The position numbers were made by a program, and so were the translations under genes. DNA of 10,884 nucleotides from Ferruginibacter sp. (lineage in GTDB: Bacteria; Bacteroidota; Bacteroidia; Chitinophagales; Chitinophagaceae). The DNA is taken from positions 1 through 10,884 of the forward strand of contig JAGPDJ010000047.1 in NCBI GenBank assembly GCA_018057635.1. Direction: 5' to 3'. Shown here piece by piece: positions 1-6,882 of this stretch (within the stretch, counting starts at the first letter, position 1; each line of letters begins with the position of its first letter). The notes below the pieces were generated by a model, which was not told where the DNA came from, made no database searches, and saw only the letters and a list, made by a program, of their open reading frames with translations.

Positions 1-2312
1 ATGATTATGATAATAATACAAATGGTGGAGGAACCTGTAGATTGTTAAAACTGGAAAATGCAAATACTGCAACGCCTACTGTTACGGATATCAAGGCTGC
101 AGGGATGCCGGTTAGCGCCACTTTTTCGTGCATCAATACCGGTACAAATGACAATAACCTGATAGTAAGTTTATCAAATTATGGTATAAATAATGTATGG
201 GTATCTACAAACGGCGGCACAGCCTGGTCAGCAATAGACGGAAACCTGCCCAATATGCCTGTACGCTGGTGTATGTTCTACCCGGGTAGCAATACAAAGG
301 CAATCATTGCCACAGAAACCGGTGTTTGGCAAACGGACCTGATTAACGGAGCCTCTACCGTATGGGTTGCTGAAACCGGTTTTCCAACCGTACGTACAGA
401 TATGCTTCAATACAGGGCTTTAGATGGAACCATTGCTGCGGCTACACATGGCCGTGGTTTGTGGACAACAACATTGTGTTCACCTCCACCGGTTTCGGTA
501 AGTCCAGTCAATTCTCTAATCTGTAACCCGGGCGGAACAGGTATAACTTTAACCGCTATTGGCGCAACAACGTATACCTGGTCACCAGCAACTGGGCTTT
601 CTGCTACTACAGGTGCCAGTGTTACAGCAACTCCGTCCACAACCACAACATATACAGTAACTGGAACTGACGGTGCCGGTTGTGTGAATACAGCAACAGC
701 AACAGTAACTGTAGCTAATAAGCCTACCATTGCGCCTACTGCAACTCCAGCTACAGTTTGTTCGGGAGCTAATTCAGTATTAAATGCTAATGTTTCTGCA
801 CCACCTGCTTATTGCATACCTACATATTCAACAGGTACCGGATCAGGTGACTGGATTTCACTGGTACAAATAGCATCCACTACTTTGAACAATACATCTG
901 CAGGGGCTGCTGCTTCACCTTATTATACGTTATATCCTGCATCCGGTGCTACAACAGCAAGCCTTACCGCAAATACTGCCTATACCATGACAGTAAGCGG
1001 TGGAACTTTCGCAACATGTCTCATCAGGGGCTGGATTGATTATAACAAGGACGGCGTGTTTTCAGAAGCAGAATCTATAGGAATTTCTCCAAATGTTGGG
1101 GCTGCTGCAACCGGAACAATCGTATTTACACCACCACTTACTGCTATCAACGGATTAACACGTATGCGTTTACGTTCCAGTGATGCCAATCCTGGCCCCG
1201 GAACCGGTGATTTCTGTGGAGCAACGAACAGCAATTTCGGGGAAACAGAAGATTATGATATTACCATTACTGGTGGGGTAGCACAATATACTTATCTGTG
1301 GTCTCCGGCTACTTTCCTTTCCGGAACTACAACCAATCCGACTACAGCCACAGCAGTTACAACAACCACACCATACAATGTAACTGTTACCGGATCAAAC
1401 GGATGCAGTGCTACCAGTAGTGTAACCGTAACCGTTAATACAGTTACAGTAACAAATCCCGGAGTGGCAACAGGAACAACAGGAGTGGTATTTAGCCAAG
1501 CCTTTACACAAACAGGCGCTATAGGCGGCGCAACTTTTTCAATAAATTCCGGAACACTGCCTACAGGTTTAACATTGAGCCCGGCTGGATTACTGAGTGG
1601 TACTCCAACTGTTTCCGGCAGCTTCCCGATCACTGTAAAAGTTACCGGTGGAAATGGTTGTATCGGAATTGGCGGACCATATAATCTTGTGATCATTAGT
1701 TCAACTGTAACACTAAACCTGACGGCATTTTTGGAAGGATTTTATACGGGTAGCAGCACCATGCGGGCAAACCTGTTCGATCTTGGCCTGAGTGCTGATC
1801 CATCAGCAACTGATAATATAACAGTTAACCTGTGGTCTCCTGCAAGCCTGTCTAGTCCAACACCAAACCATACAATTTCAACCCTGTTGCATACAAACGG
1901 AACTGCAACCATGCAGTTTCCGGGTGCTGTTAACGGCAATTCCTTTTATATTGCCGTGAAACACCGGAACAGTATGGAAACATGGAGTAAGACCGCTGTT
2001 CCATTTACAACAACCACTTCCTATGATTTCAGTACAGGTTTGATCAAGGCATATGATGACGGGGTAAATCCGCCAATGGCAAACATGGGTGCAAGCATGT
2101 TTGGTGATGTTTATGCCTTCTATGGTGGCGATGTTAACCAGGATTATACAATAGATGGTGGCGATGCAAATGATATAGAAATTGGTGCCAATAATTTTGA
2201 TTTTGGGTATAACGCAGCAGATGCCAATGGCGATGGGGAAACAGGCGGCCAGGATGCAAATATTGTTGAGATCAATGCTAACCTTTTCCTATATTATGCA
2301 CGTCCTTTTTAA
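1..2312 (+). CDS. Large secreted modular protein, 3' part (propeller end, Ig-like, GEVED, He_PIG-like, dockerin-like C-terminus)
   Basis: The gene is 5'-truncated: its frame is open from base 3, so a TTG at 42 is not a real start. About 769 codons are visible. Numbering from the codon at 42: residues 1-146 look like the last blades of a BNR/sialidase-type beta-propeller (VSTNGGTAWSAIDGNLP, then ATHGRGLWTTTL). Residues 150-226 are an Ig/PKD-like domain (TYTWSPATGLS). Residues 258-410 match a GEVED domain (RGWIDYNKDGVFSEAES, NFGETEDYDITI). Residues 415-466 are a second Ig-like segment and 470-552 a putative-Ig (He_PIG-like) domain (GTLPTGLTLSPAGLLSGTPT). Residues 553-756 are a C-terminal module (FYIAVKHRNSMETWS) ending in two Asp/Asn-rich loops and YYARPF. 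It is probably exported and cell-surface or extracellular, with adhesion or substrate binding as the likely role. The signal peptide lies outside the window. No type A or B T9SS sorting domain is visible. Domain calls rest on motif recognition, and the biological function is unknown. Confidence 0.85.
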   Translation, partial: DYDNNTNGGGTCRLLKLENANTATPTVTDIKAAGMPVSATFSCINTGTNDNNLIVSLSNYGINNVWVSTNGGTAWSAIDGNLPNMPVRWCMFYPGSNTKAIIATETGVWQTDLINGASTVWVAETGFPTVRTDMLQYRALDGTIAAATHGRGLWTTTLCSPPPVSVSPVNSLICNPGGTGITLTAIGATTYTWSPATGLSATTGASVTATPSTTTTYTVTGTDGAGCVNTATATVTVANKPTIAPTATPATVCSGANSVLNANVSAPPAYCIPTYSTGTGSGDWISLVQIASTTLNNTSAGAAASPYYTLYPASGATTASLTANTAYTMTVSGGTFATCLIRGWIDYNKDGVFSEAESIGISPNVGAAATGTIVFTPPLTAINGLTRMRLRSSDANPGPGTGDFCGATNSNFGETEDYDITITGGVAQYTYLWSPATFLSGTTTNPTTATAVTTTTPYNVTVTGSNGCSATSSVTVTVNTVTVTNPGVATGTTGVVFSQAFTQTGAIGGATFSINSGTLPTGLTLSPAGLLSGTPTVSGSFPITVKVTGGNGCIGIGGPYNLVIISSTVTLNLTAFLEGFYTGSSTMRANLFDLGLSADPSATDNITVNLWSPASLSSPTPNHTISTLLHTNGTATMQFPGAVNGNSFYIAVKHRNSMETWSKTAVPFTTTTSYDFSTGLIKAYDDGVNPPMANMGASMFGDVYAFYGGDVNQDYTIDGGDANDIEIGANNFDFGYNAADANGDGETGGQDANIVEINANLFLYYARPF
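2124..2309 (+). repeat. Dockerin-like duplicated calcium-loop module at the protein C-terminus
   Basis: The last 62 codons contain two EF-hand-like loops: DVNQDYTIDGGD (D697, N699, D701, D705 or D708, counting from the codon at 42) and DANGDGETGGQD (D727, N729, D731, D738). Each is followed by a short helix-like segment with a matching pattern (DANDIEIGANNF and DANIVEINANLF). The duplication of a D-x-N-x-D loop plus helix is the hallmark of type I dockerins. In Bacteroidota such modules often end very large secreted proteins and need not mean a cellulosome. Calcium binding is inferred. Confidence 0.6.
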
Positions 2313-2354
2313 CTTATTGAGAACATGTAATATTAATTAGGGCTTACAGATAAT

Positions 2355-2399
2355 TATTAAAAAATCCATTTTCTGAATAAGAAAATGGATTTTTTAATA
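2355..2399. terminator. Bidirectional intrinsic terminator between convergent genes
   Basis: A perfect inverted repeat pairs 2355-2373 with 2381-2399 (19 bp) around a 7-base loop (2374-2380). The core arm AATCCATTTTC is flanked by an A-run on the left and a T-run on the right, so transcripts from either strand end in a hairpin followed by U residues. It lies 42 bp after the stop of the large secreted protein and 34 bp beyond the stop of the convergent M20 peptidase gene, so it can serve both. Confidence 0.85.
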
Positions 2400-2433
2400 T
2401 GGCTTTGCAAGATTTTTTAGCAGAATTTTTTAC

Positions 2434-3801
2434 TTACGCCATTTCTGTAAAATACTTATGAAAATAAGGGATCGTTTCAATACCCTTGTAAAAATTGGCA
2501 ATGTCAAATTTTTCATTCGGACTGTGCAGGTTGTCGCTGTCGAGCCCAAAACCCATTAATACAACTTTTGTTCCCAGTTCCTTTTCAAACAAAGAACAAA
2601 TAGGAATACTGCCACCACCACGCACAGGAATAGGGGCTTTTCCGAATGTGGCTTCCATAGCTTTTGCTGCAGCCTGGTAAGCTTTACTGTCAATAGGTGT
2701 TAAGTAAGGTTCTCCGCCATGATGCAAGGTTGCTTTTACGGTTACATAATCCGGTGCAATTTTGTGCAGGTGGTCTATGAGCAGTTTTGTTATTTTGTCA
2801 GATCCCTGGTTAGGAACAAGCCGGGCAGAAATCTTGGCAAATGCTTTTGAAGGCAATACTGTTTTAGCACCTTCTCCTGTATAACCTCCCCAGATGCCAT
2901 TCAGTTCAAGCGTTGGCCTGATCCCTGTTCTTTCATTGGTAGAAAAACCTTTCTCACCCCAAAGTTCTTTCACACCCAGGTCGGTTTTATACTCCGCTTC
3001 ATCAAACGGCGCCTGTGCCATTAATTTTCTTTCTTCATCAGTTGCTATTATAACATCATCATAAAATCCGGGTATGGTTATATGATTGTTTTCATCATGC
3101 AGCGATGCGATCATTTTTGAAAGGATGGTAATTGGATTTGCAACTGCACCACCATAAACCCCGCTGTGAAGGTCACGGTTAGGCCCGGTTACTTCAACTT
3201 CAATATAACTTAACCCACGTAAGCCGATATCCAGGCTTGGTGTATCCAGGCTTATCATGGCGCTGTCGCTGATCAAAACACAATCTGCTTTTAAAAGATC
3301 TTTGTGGGATGAAACAAATTTACCCAGGTTAGGTGAACCTACTTCTTCTTCACCTTCAATACAGAATTTAATATTGTTTTGCAGGGAGTTGGTCTTAACC
3401 ATTATTTCCAATGCCTTTACATGCATATAAACCTGTCCTTTATCATCACAACTTCCACGGGCAAATATTTTACCGTCTTTAATTACAGGATCAAAAGGGC
3501 CGCTGTTCCACAAATCAAGCGGGTCGGGAGGTTGTACATCGTAATGCCCATAAACCAATACCGTTGGTTTGGCAGGATCAATCATTTTTTCACCGTAAAC
3601 AATCGGGTGGCCCTCTGTTGGATATATTTCTACTTTATCTGCGCCAGCTTCCAGTAACCGTAGCTTTACTGCTTCTGCACAACGGATCATATCCGGTTTG
3701 TGTTCGGTTTTTGCACTTACACTCGGTATCCTTAAAAGTTCCAGTAATTCGCTTAAAAAACGGTCATTATTTTTTTCCTGGTAATCTTTCCAAGTCTGCA
3801 T
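2434..3801 (-). CDS. M20 family metallopeptidase (dipeptidase, carnosinase/CNDP2-like)
   Basis: This is a complete 455-residue cytosolic zinc dipeptidase of the M20 (M20A/F) group, which cleaves small peptides with a two-metal centre. The expected residues are all visible: H86 and D88 in GHYDVQPP, bridging D119 in ARGSCDDKGQ, the catalytic and metal Glu pair E152/E153 in EGEEEVGSP, D179 in LISDS, and the final metal ligand H426 in DNLHSPNE. H212 in RDLHSGVYGG matches the His that, in CNDP2-type enzymes, reaches into the partner subunit's active site. Residues 190-310 would be the lid/dimerisation domain. Length is normal for the family (about 450-480). There is no signal peptide. The ATG at 3801 gives the family-typical N-terminus (MQTWKDYQEKNNDRFLSELLEL is split here only by the start). 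It appears monocistronic, with the gap 3802-4094 upstream and a shared terminator downstream. The exact substrate cannot be read from the sequence. Confidence 0.93.
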   Translation of the reverse strand: MQTWKDYQEKNNDRFLSELLELLRIPSVSAKTEHKPDMIRCAEAVKLRLLEAGADKVEIYPTEGHPIVYGEKMIDPAKPTVLVYGHYDVQPPDPLDLWNSGPFDPVIKDGKIFARGSCDDKGQVYMHVKALEIMVKTNSLQNNIKFCIEGEEEVGSPNLGKFVSSHKDLLKADCVLISDSAMISLDTPSLDIGLRGLSYIEVEVTGPNRDLHSGVYGGAVANPITILSKMIASLHDENNHITIPGFYDDVIIATDEERKLMAQAPFDEAEYKTDLGVKELWGEKGFSTNERTGIRPTLELNGIWGGYTGEGAKTVLPSKAFAKISARLVPNQGSDKITKLLIDHLHKIAPDYVTVKATLHHGGEPYLTPIDSKAYQAAAKAMEATFGKAPIPVRGGGSIPICSLFEKELGTKVVLMGFGLDSDNLHSPNEKFDIANFYKGIETIPYFHKYFTEMA

Positions 3802-4094
3802 AATTGTATAATATTTGTAATGAAGAAATGAATTTGAGGGCTACGAATATAGCTTATTTTTAAATTAAATTCTGGTTATTTTAACGTCTGTGTATTTTAT
3901 AAAAAATTTGTGTTTTATTATTTGGACCTATGGATTTTTTACATATAAATTTGCGTCACGATTGCTTGTCAATTTATCAGCCTTTGTGTAGTTTCATCAT
4001 GTATTCAAGATGTTTCTATGCAAAGGCTGAGTCAATTTTGGGAGTTTGGTTTATTGTTTTGCCGGGTTGTATATAAAGAGTTATTACAGTGGTT
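3802..4094. other. AT-rich intergenic gap upstream of the M20 peptidase gene
   Basis: This 293-bp stretch has no convincing gene. It should hold the minus-strand promoter of the peptidase gene. The nearest match to the Bacteroidota -7 element TAnnTTTG is TATATTCG on the minus strand (3844-3851, one mismatch), about 43 bp before the start codon, but no matching TTTG -33 box was found, so I do not call it a promoter. The other structure in the gap is the inverted repeat at 3977-4030. No clear T-tailed terminator for the operon ending at 4095 was seen. Confidence 0.6.
3977..4030. repeat. Inverted repeat with 34-base spacer in intergenic gap
   Basis: TCAGCCTTTG (3977-3986) is exactly complementary to CAAAGGCTGA (4021-4030). 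In a plus-strand transcript the stem could extend five more pairs inward (3987-3991 with 4016-4020) using two G-U wobbles; on the minus strand those become A-C mismatches. An 8-base direct repeat GTCAATTT also occurs beside each arm (3968-3975 and 4031-4038). It lies 65 bp past the stop of the minus-strand operon. It may be an RNA hairpin or a protein-binding site. It lacks the U-tract of an intrinsic terminator. Confidence 0.45.
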
Positions 4095-4625
4095 TTATTT
4101 ATTATATTTCTTAATCAAGATAGCCGGGCCTGTAATAATAATATATAAGATTGCAAAAAATACCAATAACCATTTTAGTACAGAAAATATAACAGTTAAC
4201 AGGGCTATCACATCTGATGAATATCCGTTTAATGTGAACAGCATTCCCGCATTTTCTGCAATATCCAGGAGGCCGGCATACAATGCACCAATAGCAGCAA
4301 TTTTTCCAGCTTTTTGAAGAAGACCTTTTAAGGAAGAAGCGATGCTTTTACATGAATAAAACAATGCCAGTGAGTAAAAGAAAAGGAAAATAAAATCATA
4401 CCAGGTGTTTTGTATGGCTGCACTTATATTGTCAATATTGTTTGGCCCCGGATAAGACCAGGCATTCAGTATGTCATCCGTTTTTGCTTTATTATATGCA
4501 AACTCCAGGTTCAGTATACCCAAAGGTGTTTCGGGTGTTTTTAAAGTTTTGCCAGAAACAGCCATTACATATATCATGATAACTGTACCTGCAATGATGA
4601 AAATCCCGTTTATTGTTTTGATCAT
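4095..4625 (-). CDS. Conserved four-helix membrane protein of unknown function
   Basis: The 176-residue protein has four predicted membrane helices: residues 4-23, 75-95, 107-130 and 138-168. A polar, probably periplasmic loop (24-74) lies between helices 1 and 2 and contains PLGILNLEFAYNKAKTDDIL and a Trp at 56. Helix 3 carries a charged motif LLDIAENAGML (D121, E124, N125), unusual inside a membrane segment and possibly functional. The C-terminus is basic (IKKYNK). The start codon overlaps the upstream superoxide dismutase stop as ATGA (4622-4625), which implies translational coupling and shared expression. The arrangement resembles uncharacterised four-helix membrane proteins of Bacteroidota that I recognise only by pattern. 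No enzymatic motif is visible, and a role with the exported SOD is inferred from position only. Confidence 0.8.
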   Translation of the reverse strand: MIKTINGIFIIAGTVIMIYVMAVSGKTLKTPETPLGILNLEFAYNKAKTDDILNAWSYPGPNNIDNISAAIQNTWYDFIFLFFYSLALFYSCKSIASSLKGLLQKAGKIAAIGALYAGLLDIAENAGMLFTLNGYSSDVIALLTVIFSVLKWLLVFFAILYIIITGPAILIKKYNK

Positions 4626-5380
4626 AAGTGTTCAAATCTTTGTTGCACAAAATCCCAATTCACAACTTTCCACCAGTTTTCAATATAATCAGCTCTCCTG
4701 TTCTGGTACTTTAAATAATATGCATGTTCCCATACATCAATTCCCAACAGCGGCATTCCTTTTACTTCGCTTATATCCATTAAAGGATTATCCTGGTTTG
4801 GCGTACTGCCGATCTTTAAAGTTTTTTTATCATCGGTATAAAGCCAGGCCCAGCCACTTCCAAAACGGTTCTTGGCTGCATCTGAAAATTTTTCCTTAAA
4901 GCCTGCAAAAGAAGAGAAGCTGTTTTCAATGGCAACCATCAGTTTCCCTACAGGTGCATTGTTTTCAGATTTTGGCCGCATGCATTGCCAGAACAATTCA
5001 TGGTTGTAATGGCCGCCGCCATTGTTTCTCACTTTACCGGAATATTTAGAAACAGCTGAAAGCAGTTCTTCCACAGATTTTGTTATATCAATGCCTTCAG
5101 CTTTTGCAGCGTCTTTCAGGTTTTTTGAATATGCTGCTGCATGTTTGCTGTAATGTATCTCCATGGTCAAACTGTCAATAACATCTTCCAGTGCATTATA
5201 TTGATAGGGTAACGGTTTCTGGCCGAAACCCGTTTCATAAATGCCGCCCTTGATCTTACCTGCGGTTGCACAGGATGTGGCAAATGTATTCAAACCGGCA
5301 AGGCCCAATGTTAATGCAGCAGTTCCGGTTGCAGTGTTTCTGATAAAATCTCTGCGGCTCCTGGATTGTTCATGTTTCAT
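4622..5380 (-). CDS. sodA: Superoxide dismutase, Mn-type, with Tat export signal
   Basis: This enzyme (252 aa) converts superoxide to hydrogen peroxide and oxygen. The N-terminus has a twin-arginine motif (SRSRRDFIRN) followed by a hydrophobic Ala/Leu/Gly segment (about 16-38), so a folded metalloenzyme is probably exported to the periplasm; many SOD homologues lack such a leader. The mature domain starts near residue 55 (LPYQYNALED). All four metal ligands are visible: H76 (MEIHYSKH), H127 (GGGHYNHELFW), D215 and H219 (GIDVWEHAYY). Second-sphere H80 and Y84 are present. Gln196 in TPNQDNPLM and the glycines at 121-123 favour the Mn subtype over Fe, although cambialistic enzymes cannot be excluded. 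The Cys at 37 sits in ATSCA, a poor lipobox, so lipoprotein anchoring is possible but weak. It starts 18 bp after the LPS permease stop and overlaps the next gene by ATGA. I recognise the family with high certainty. Confidence 0.95.
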   Translation of the reverse strand: MKHEQSRSRRDFIRNTATGTAALTLGLAGLNTFATSCATAGKIKGGIYETGFGQKPLPYQYNALEDVIDSLTMEIHYSKHAAAYSKNLKDAAKAEGIDITKSVEELLSAVSKYSGKVRNNGGGHYNHELFWQCMRPKSENNAPVGKLMVAIENSFSSFAGFKEKFSDAAKNRFGSGWAWLYTDDKKTLKIGSTPNQDNPLMDISEVKGMPLLGIDVWEHAYYLKYQNRRADYIENWWKVVNWDFVQQRFEHL

Positions 5381-5398
5381 GACAAATTGTTTTAAAGG

Positions 5399-6832
5399 TT
5401 AAACACTATCATTCTTCTTTATTAAATGCAGTAACGACCGCATTTTATTGAAAGCCCTGTAATAAAATTCCTTACTGAAAAGTTGCGAATCATGCATGGC
5501 TTTGTAAGTCAGGAATATACCAACAGGTATGAGTACTATTACTGAAAGCCACATTCCGATATGTGGAGGGGTGATGCTTTCTTTTACAAATTTTTCACCA
5601 AACATATTAAGCAGGTGGAAGATCAGGAAAAAGATTATGGCAACAACAAGCGGCATACCAATTCCTCCTTTCCTGATGATTGAACCAAGTGGTGCTCCAA
5701 TGAAAAATAATATGAGGCATGCCAGTGAAAGGGAAAACTTTCTGTGGTATTCAATTTTGTGGAAACGGATATCTTTTTCTTTTGCTTCCAGGTCGCCGGT
5801 ACTGAATTGCAGGTTGTTCTTTATTTCAGTTGCAGTTGTAATGGAACGGTCGTGTATGCTTTCGCTTAAAGAATCAGGAAAAATCACGGAATTAACGGTA
5901 AGTGGGTTTTTAGCTGCTTTTACCCAGTTACTGTCAGGTTCATTGGTAAAATGTAAGTTACTGATTAGCGACAGGTTCATTTTTTTTGAAAGGCTGTCTT
6001 CTATCTTAGACAGGGAATCAATGCTCCTGTTCAGCTGGCGTGCACTAAGCATCTGGTAATTGCCTTTGAATGCACTGTCGGGTGTGTTCTGTTTTTGAAG
6101 CACACTGAGATCGAAAAGTTTTTTAAATTCTTTAAAAGCGAGCCTGGTAAATTCTGTTGCTGTGTCATATGGATTTCCCCTTTCCTGGTAACGGAAACCA
6201 TTTTCAAGGTTAAACTCAAGAAAATTCTTGTCTTCGGTAATCTTCATCGTACCTCTTTCGGCAATAATGCAATTGTCCTGTAGTGAATTTCCCTGTTCAA
6301 AGATCAGAACATTTCCGATGGTCTTTCCATCTGCATATTTTTTACCGATCTTAATGGCATAATTGGGAATATGCGTAAAAAAAACACCTTCCTTCAAATC
6401 AAACGCTGGTTTTTTATAATAAATATCACTGTACAAAGTCTTGAACTTGAGAGTAGCATATGGAATAACATAATTTGCAAATAAGAATGTTACATACGAA
6501 AGCAAAACCGCAAACACGATCAGCGGGCGCATGAAACGGAGCAATGAAATTCCCGACGACTTGATGGCCACCAGTTCAAAACTTTCTCCAAGATTGCCAA
6601 ATGTCATGATTGATGATATAAGGATGGCAATAGGCATAGCCAGTGTAAGCAATGATGCACTGGCATACCAAAGAAACTGCAATATGGTAATAATATCAAG
6701 GCCCTTGCCAACCAGGTCGTCAATATATTTCCACAGTATCTGCATCATCAACACAAAAAATGCAATGAAAAACGTAACTATAAAAGGGCCAATAAAAGAT
6801 TTAAAAATAAGTATGTCTAACTTTTTTATCAT
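5399..6832 (-). CDS. LptF/LptG family LPS-export permease (YjgP/YjgQ)
   Basis: This is an inner-membrane subunit of the Lpt ABC transporter that moves lipopolysaccharide from the inner membrane to the periplasmic bridge, working with LptB and a partner permease. Three N-terminal helices (about 12-34, 55-78, 101-124) and three C-terminal helices (365-386, 392-412, 424-445) flank a periplasmic beta-jellyroll (about 140-240). Typical family features are LDILIFKSFIGPF at the start, the LAMPIAILISSIMTFGNLGE segment before helix 3, the cytoplasmic ELVAIKSSGIS coupling region, and FIGAPLGSIIRKGGIG at the start of the C-terminal bundle. At 477 residues it is longer than the roughly 360 of E. coli LptF/G; the excess is a polar Ser/Lys/Glu-rich stretch at about 245-355. 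F and G cannot be separated here. It is the first gene of a three-gene operon and is divergent from the gene at 6883, with 50 bp between them. Confidence 0.9.
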   Translation of the reverse strand: MIKKLDILIFKSFIGPFIVTFFIAFFVLMMQILWKYIDDLVGKGLDIITILQFLWYASASLLTLAMPIAILISSIMTFGNLGESFELVAIKSSGISLLRFMRPLIVFAVLLSYVTFLFANYVIPYATLKFKTLYSDIYYKKPAFDLKEGVFFTHIPNYAIKIGKKYADGKTIGNVLIFEQGNSLQDNCIIAERGTMKITEDKNFLEFNLENGFRYQERGNPYDTATEFTRLAFKEFKKLFDLSVLQKQNTPDSAFKGNYQMLSARQLNRSIDSLSKIEDSLSKKMNLSLISNLHFTNEPDSNWVKAAKNPLTVNSVIFPDSLSESIHDRSITTATEIKNNLQFSTGDLEAKEKDIRFHKIEYHRKFSLSLACLILFFIGAPLGSIIRKGGIGMPLVVAIIFFLIFHLLNMFGEKFVKESITPPHIGMWLSVIVLIPVGIFLTYKAMHDSQLFSKEFYYRAFNKMRSLLHLIKKNDSV

Positions 6833-6882
6833 ACCGGGGCATATAAACTGTCATTATGAATTAAAATCATTAATTTTTCAAA

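Noticed and set aside
407..730. Long minus-strand frame opposite the secreted protein, and others like it at 1292-1696
   Set aside because: Their Val/Pro-rich translations are the complement of the Thr/Ala-rich repeats of the real gene on the plus strand.
3999..4076. Plus-strand 25-codon frame (MYSRCFYAKAESILGVWF...) inside the intergenic gap
   Set aside because: Very short, no promoter or ribosome-site support, and overlaps the inverted repeat; most likely chance.
4471..4899. Plus-strand 142-codon frame across the SOD and membrane protein genes
   Set aside because: It is antisense to two genes with clear motifs and conserved residues, so it is a shadow.
5529..6059. Plus-strand 176-codon frame opposite the LPS permease
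   Set aside because: Antisense to a well-supported permease, and no protein family is recognisable in it.
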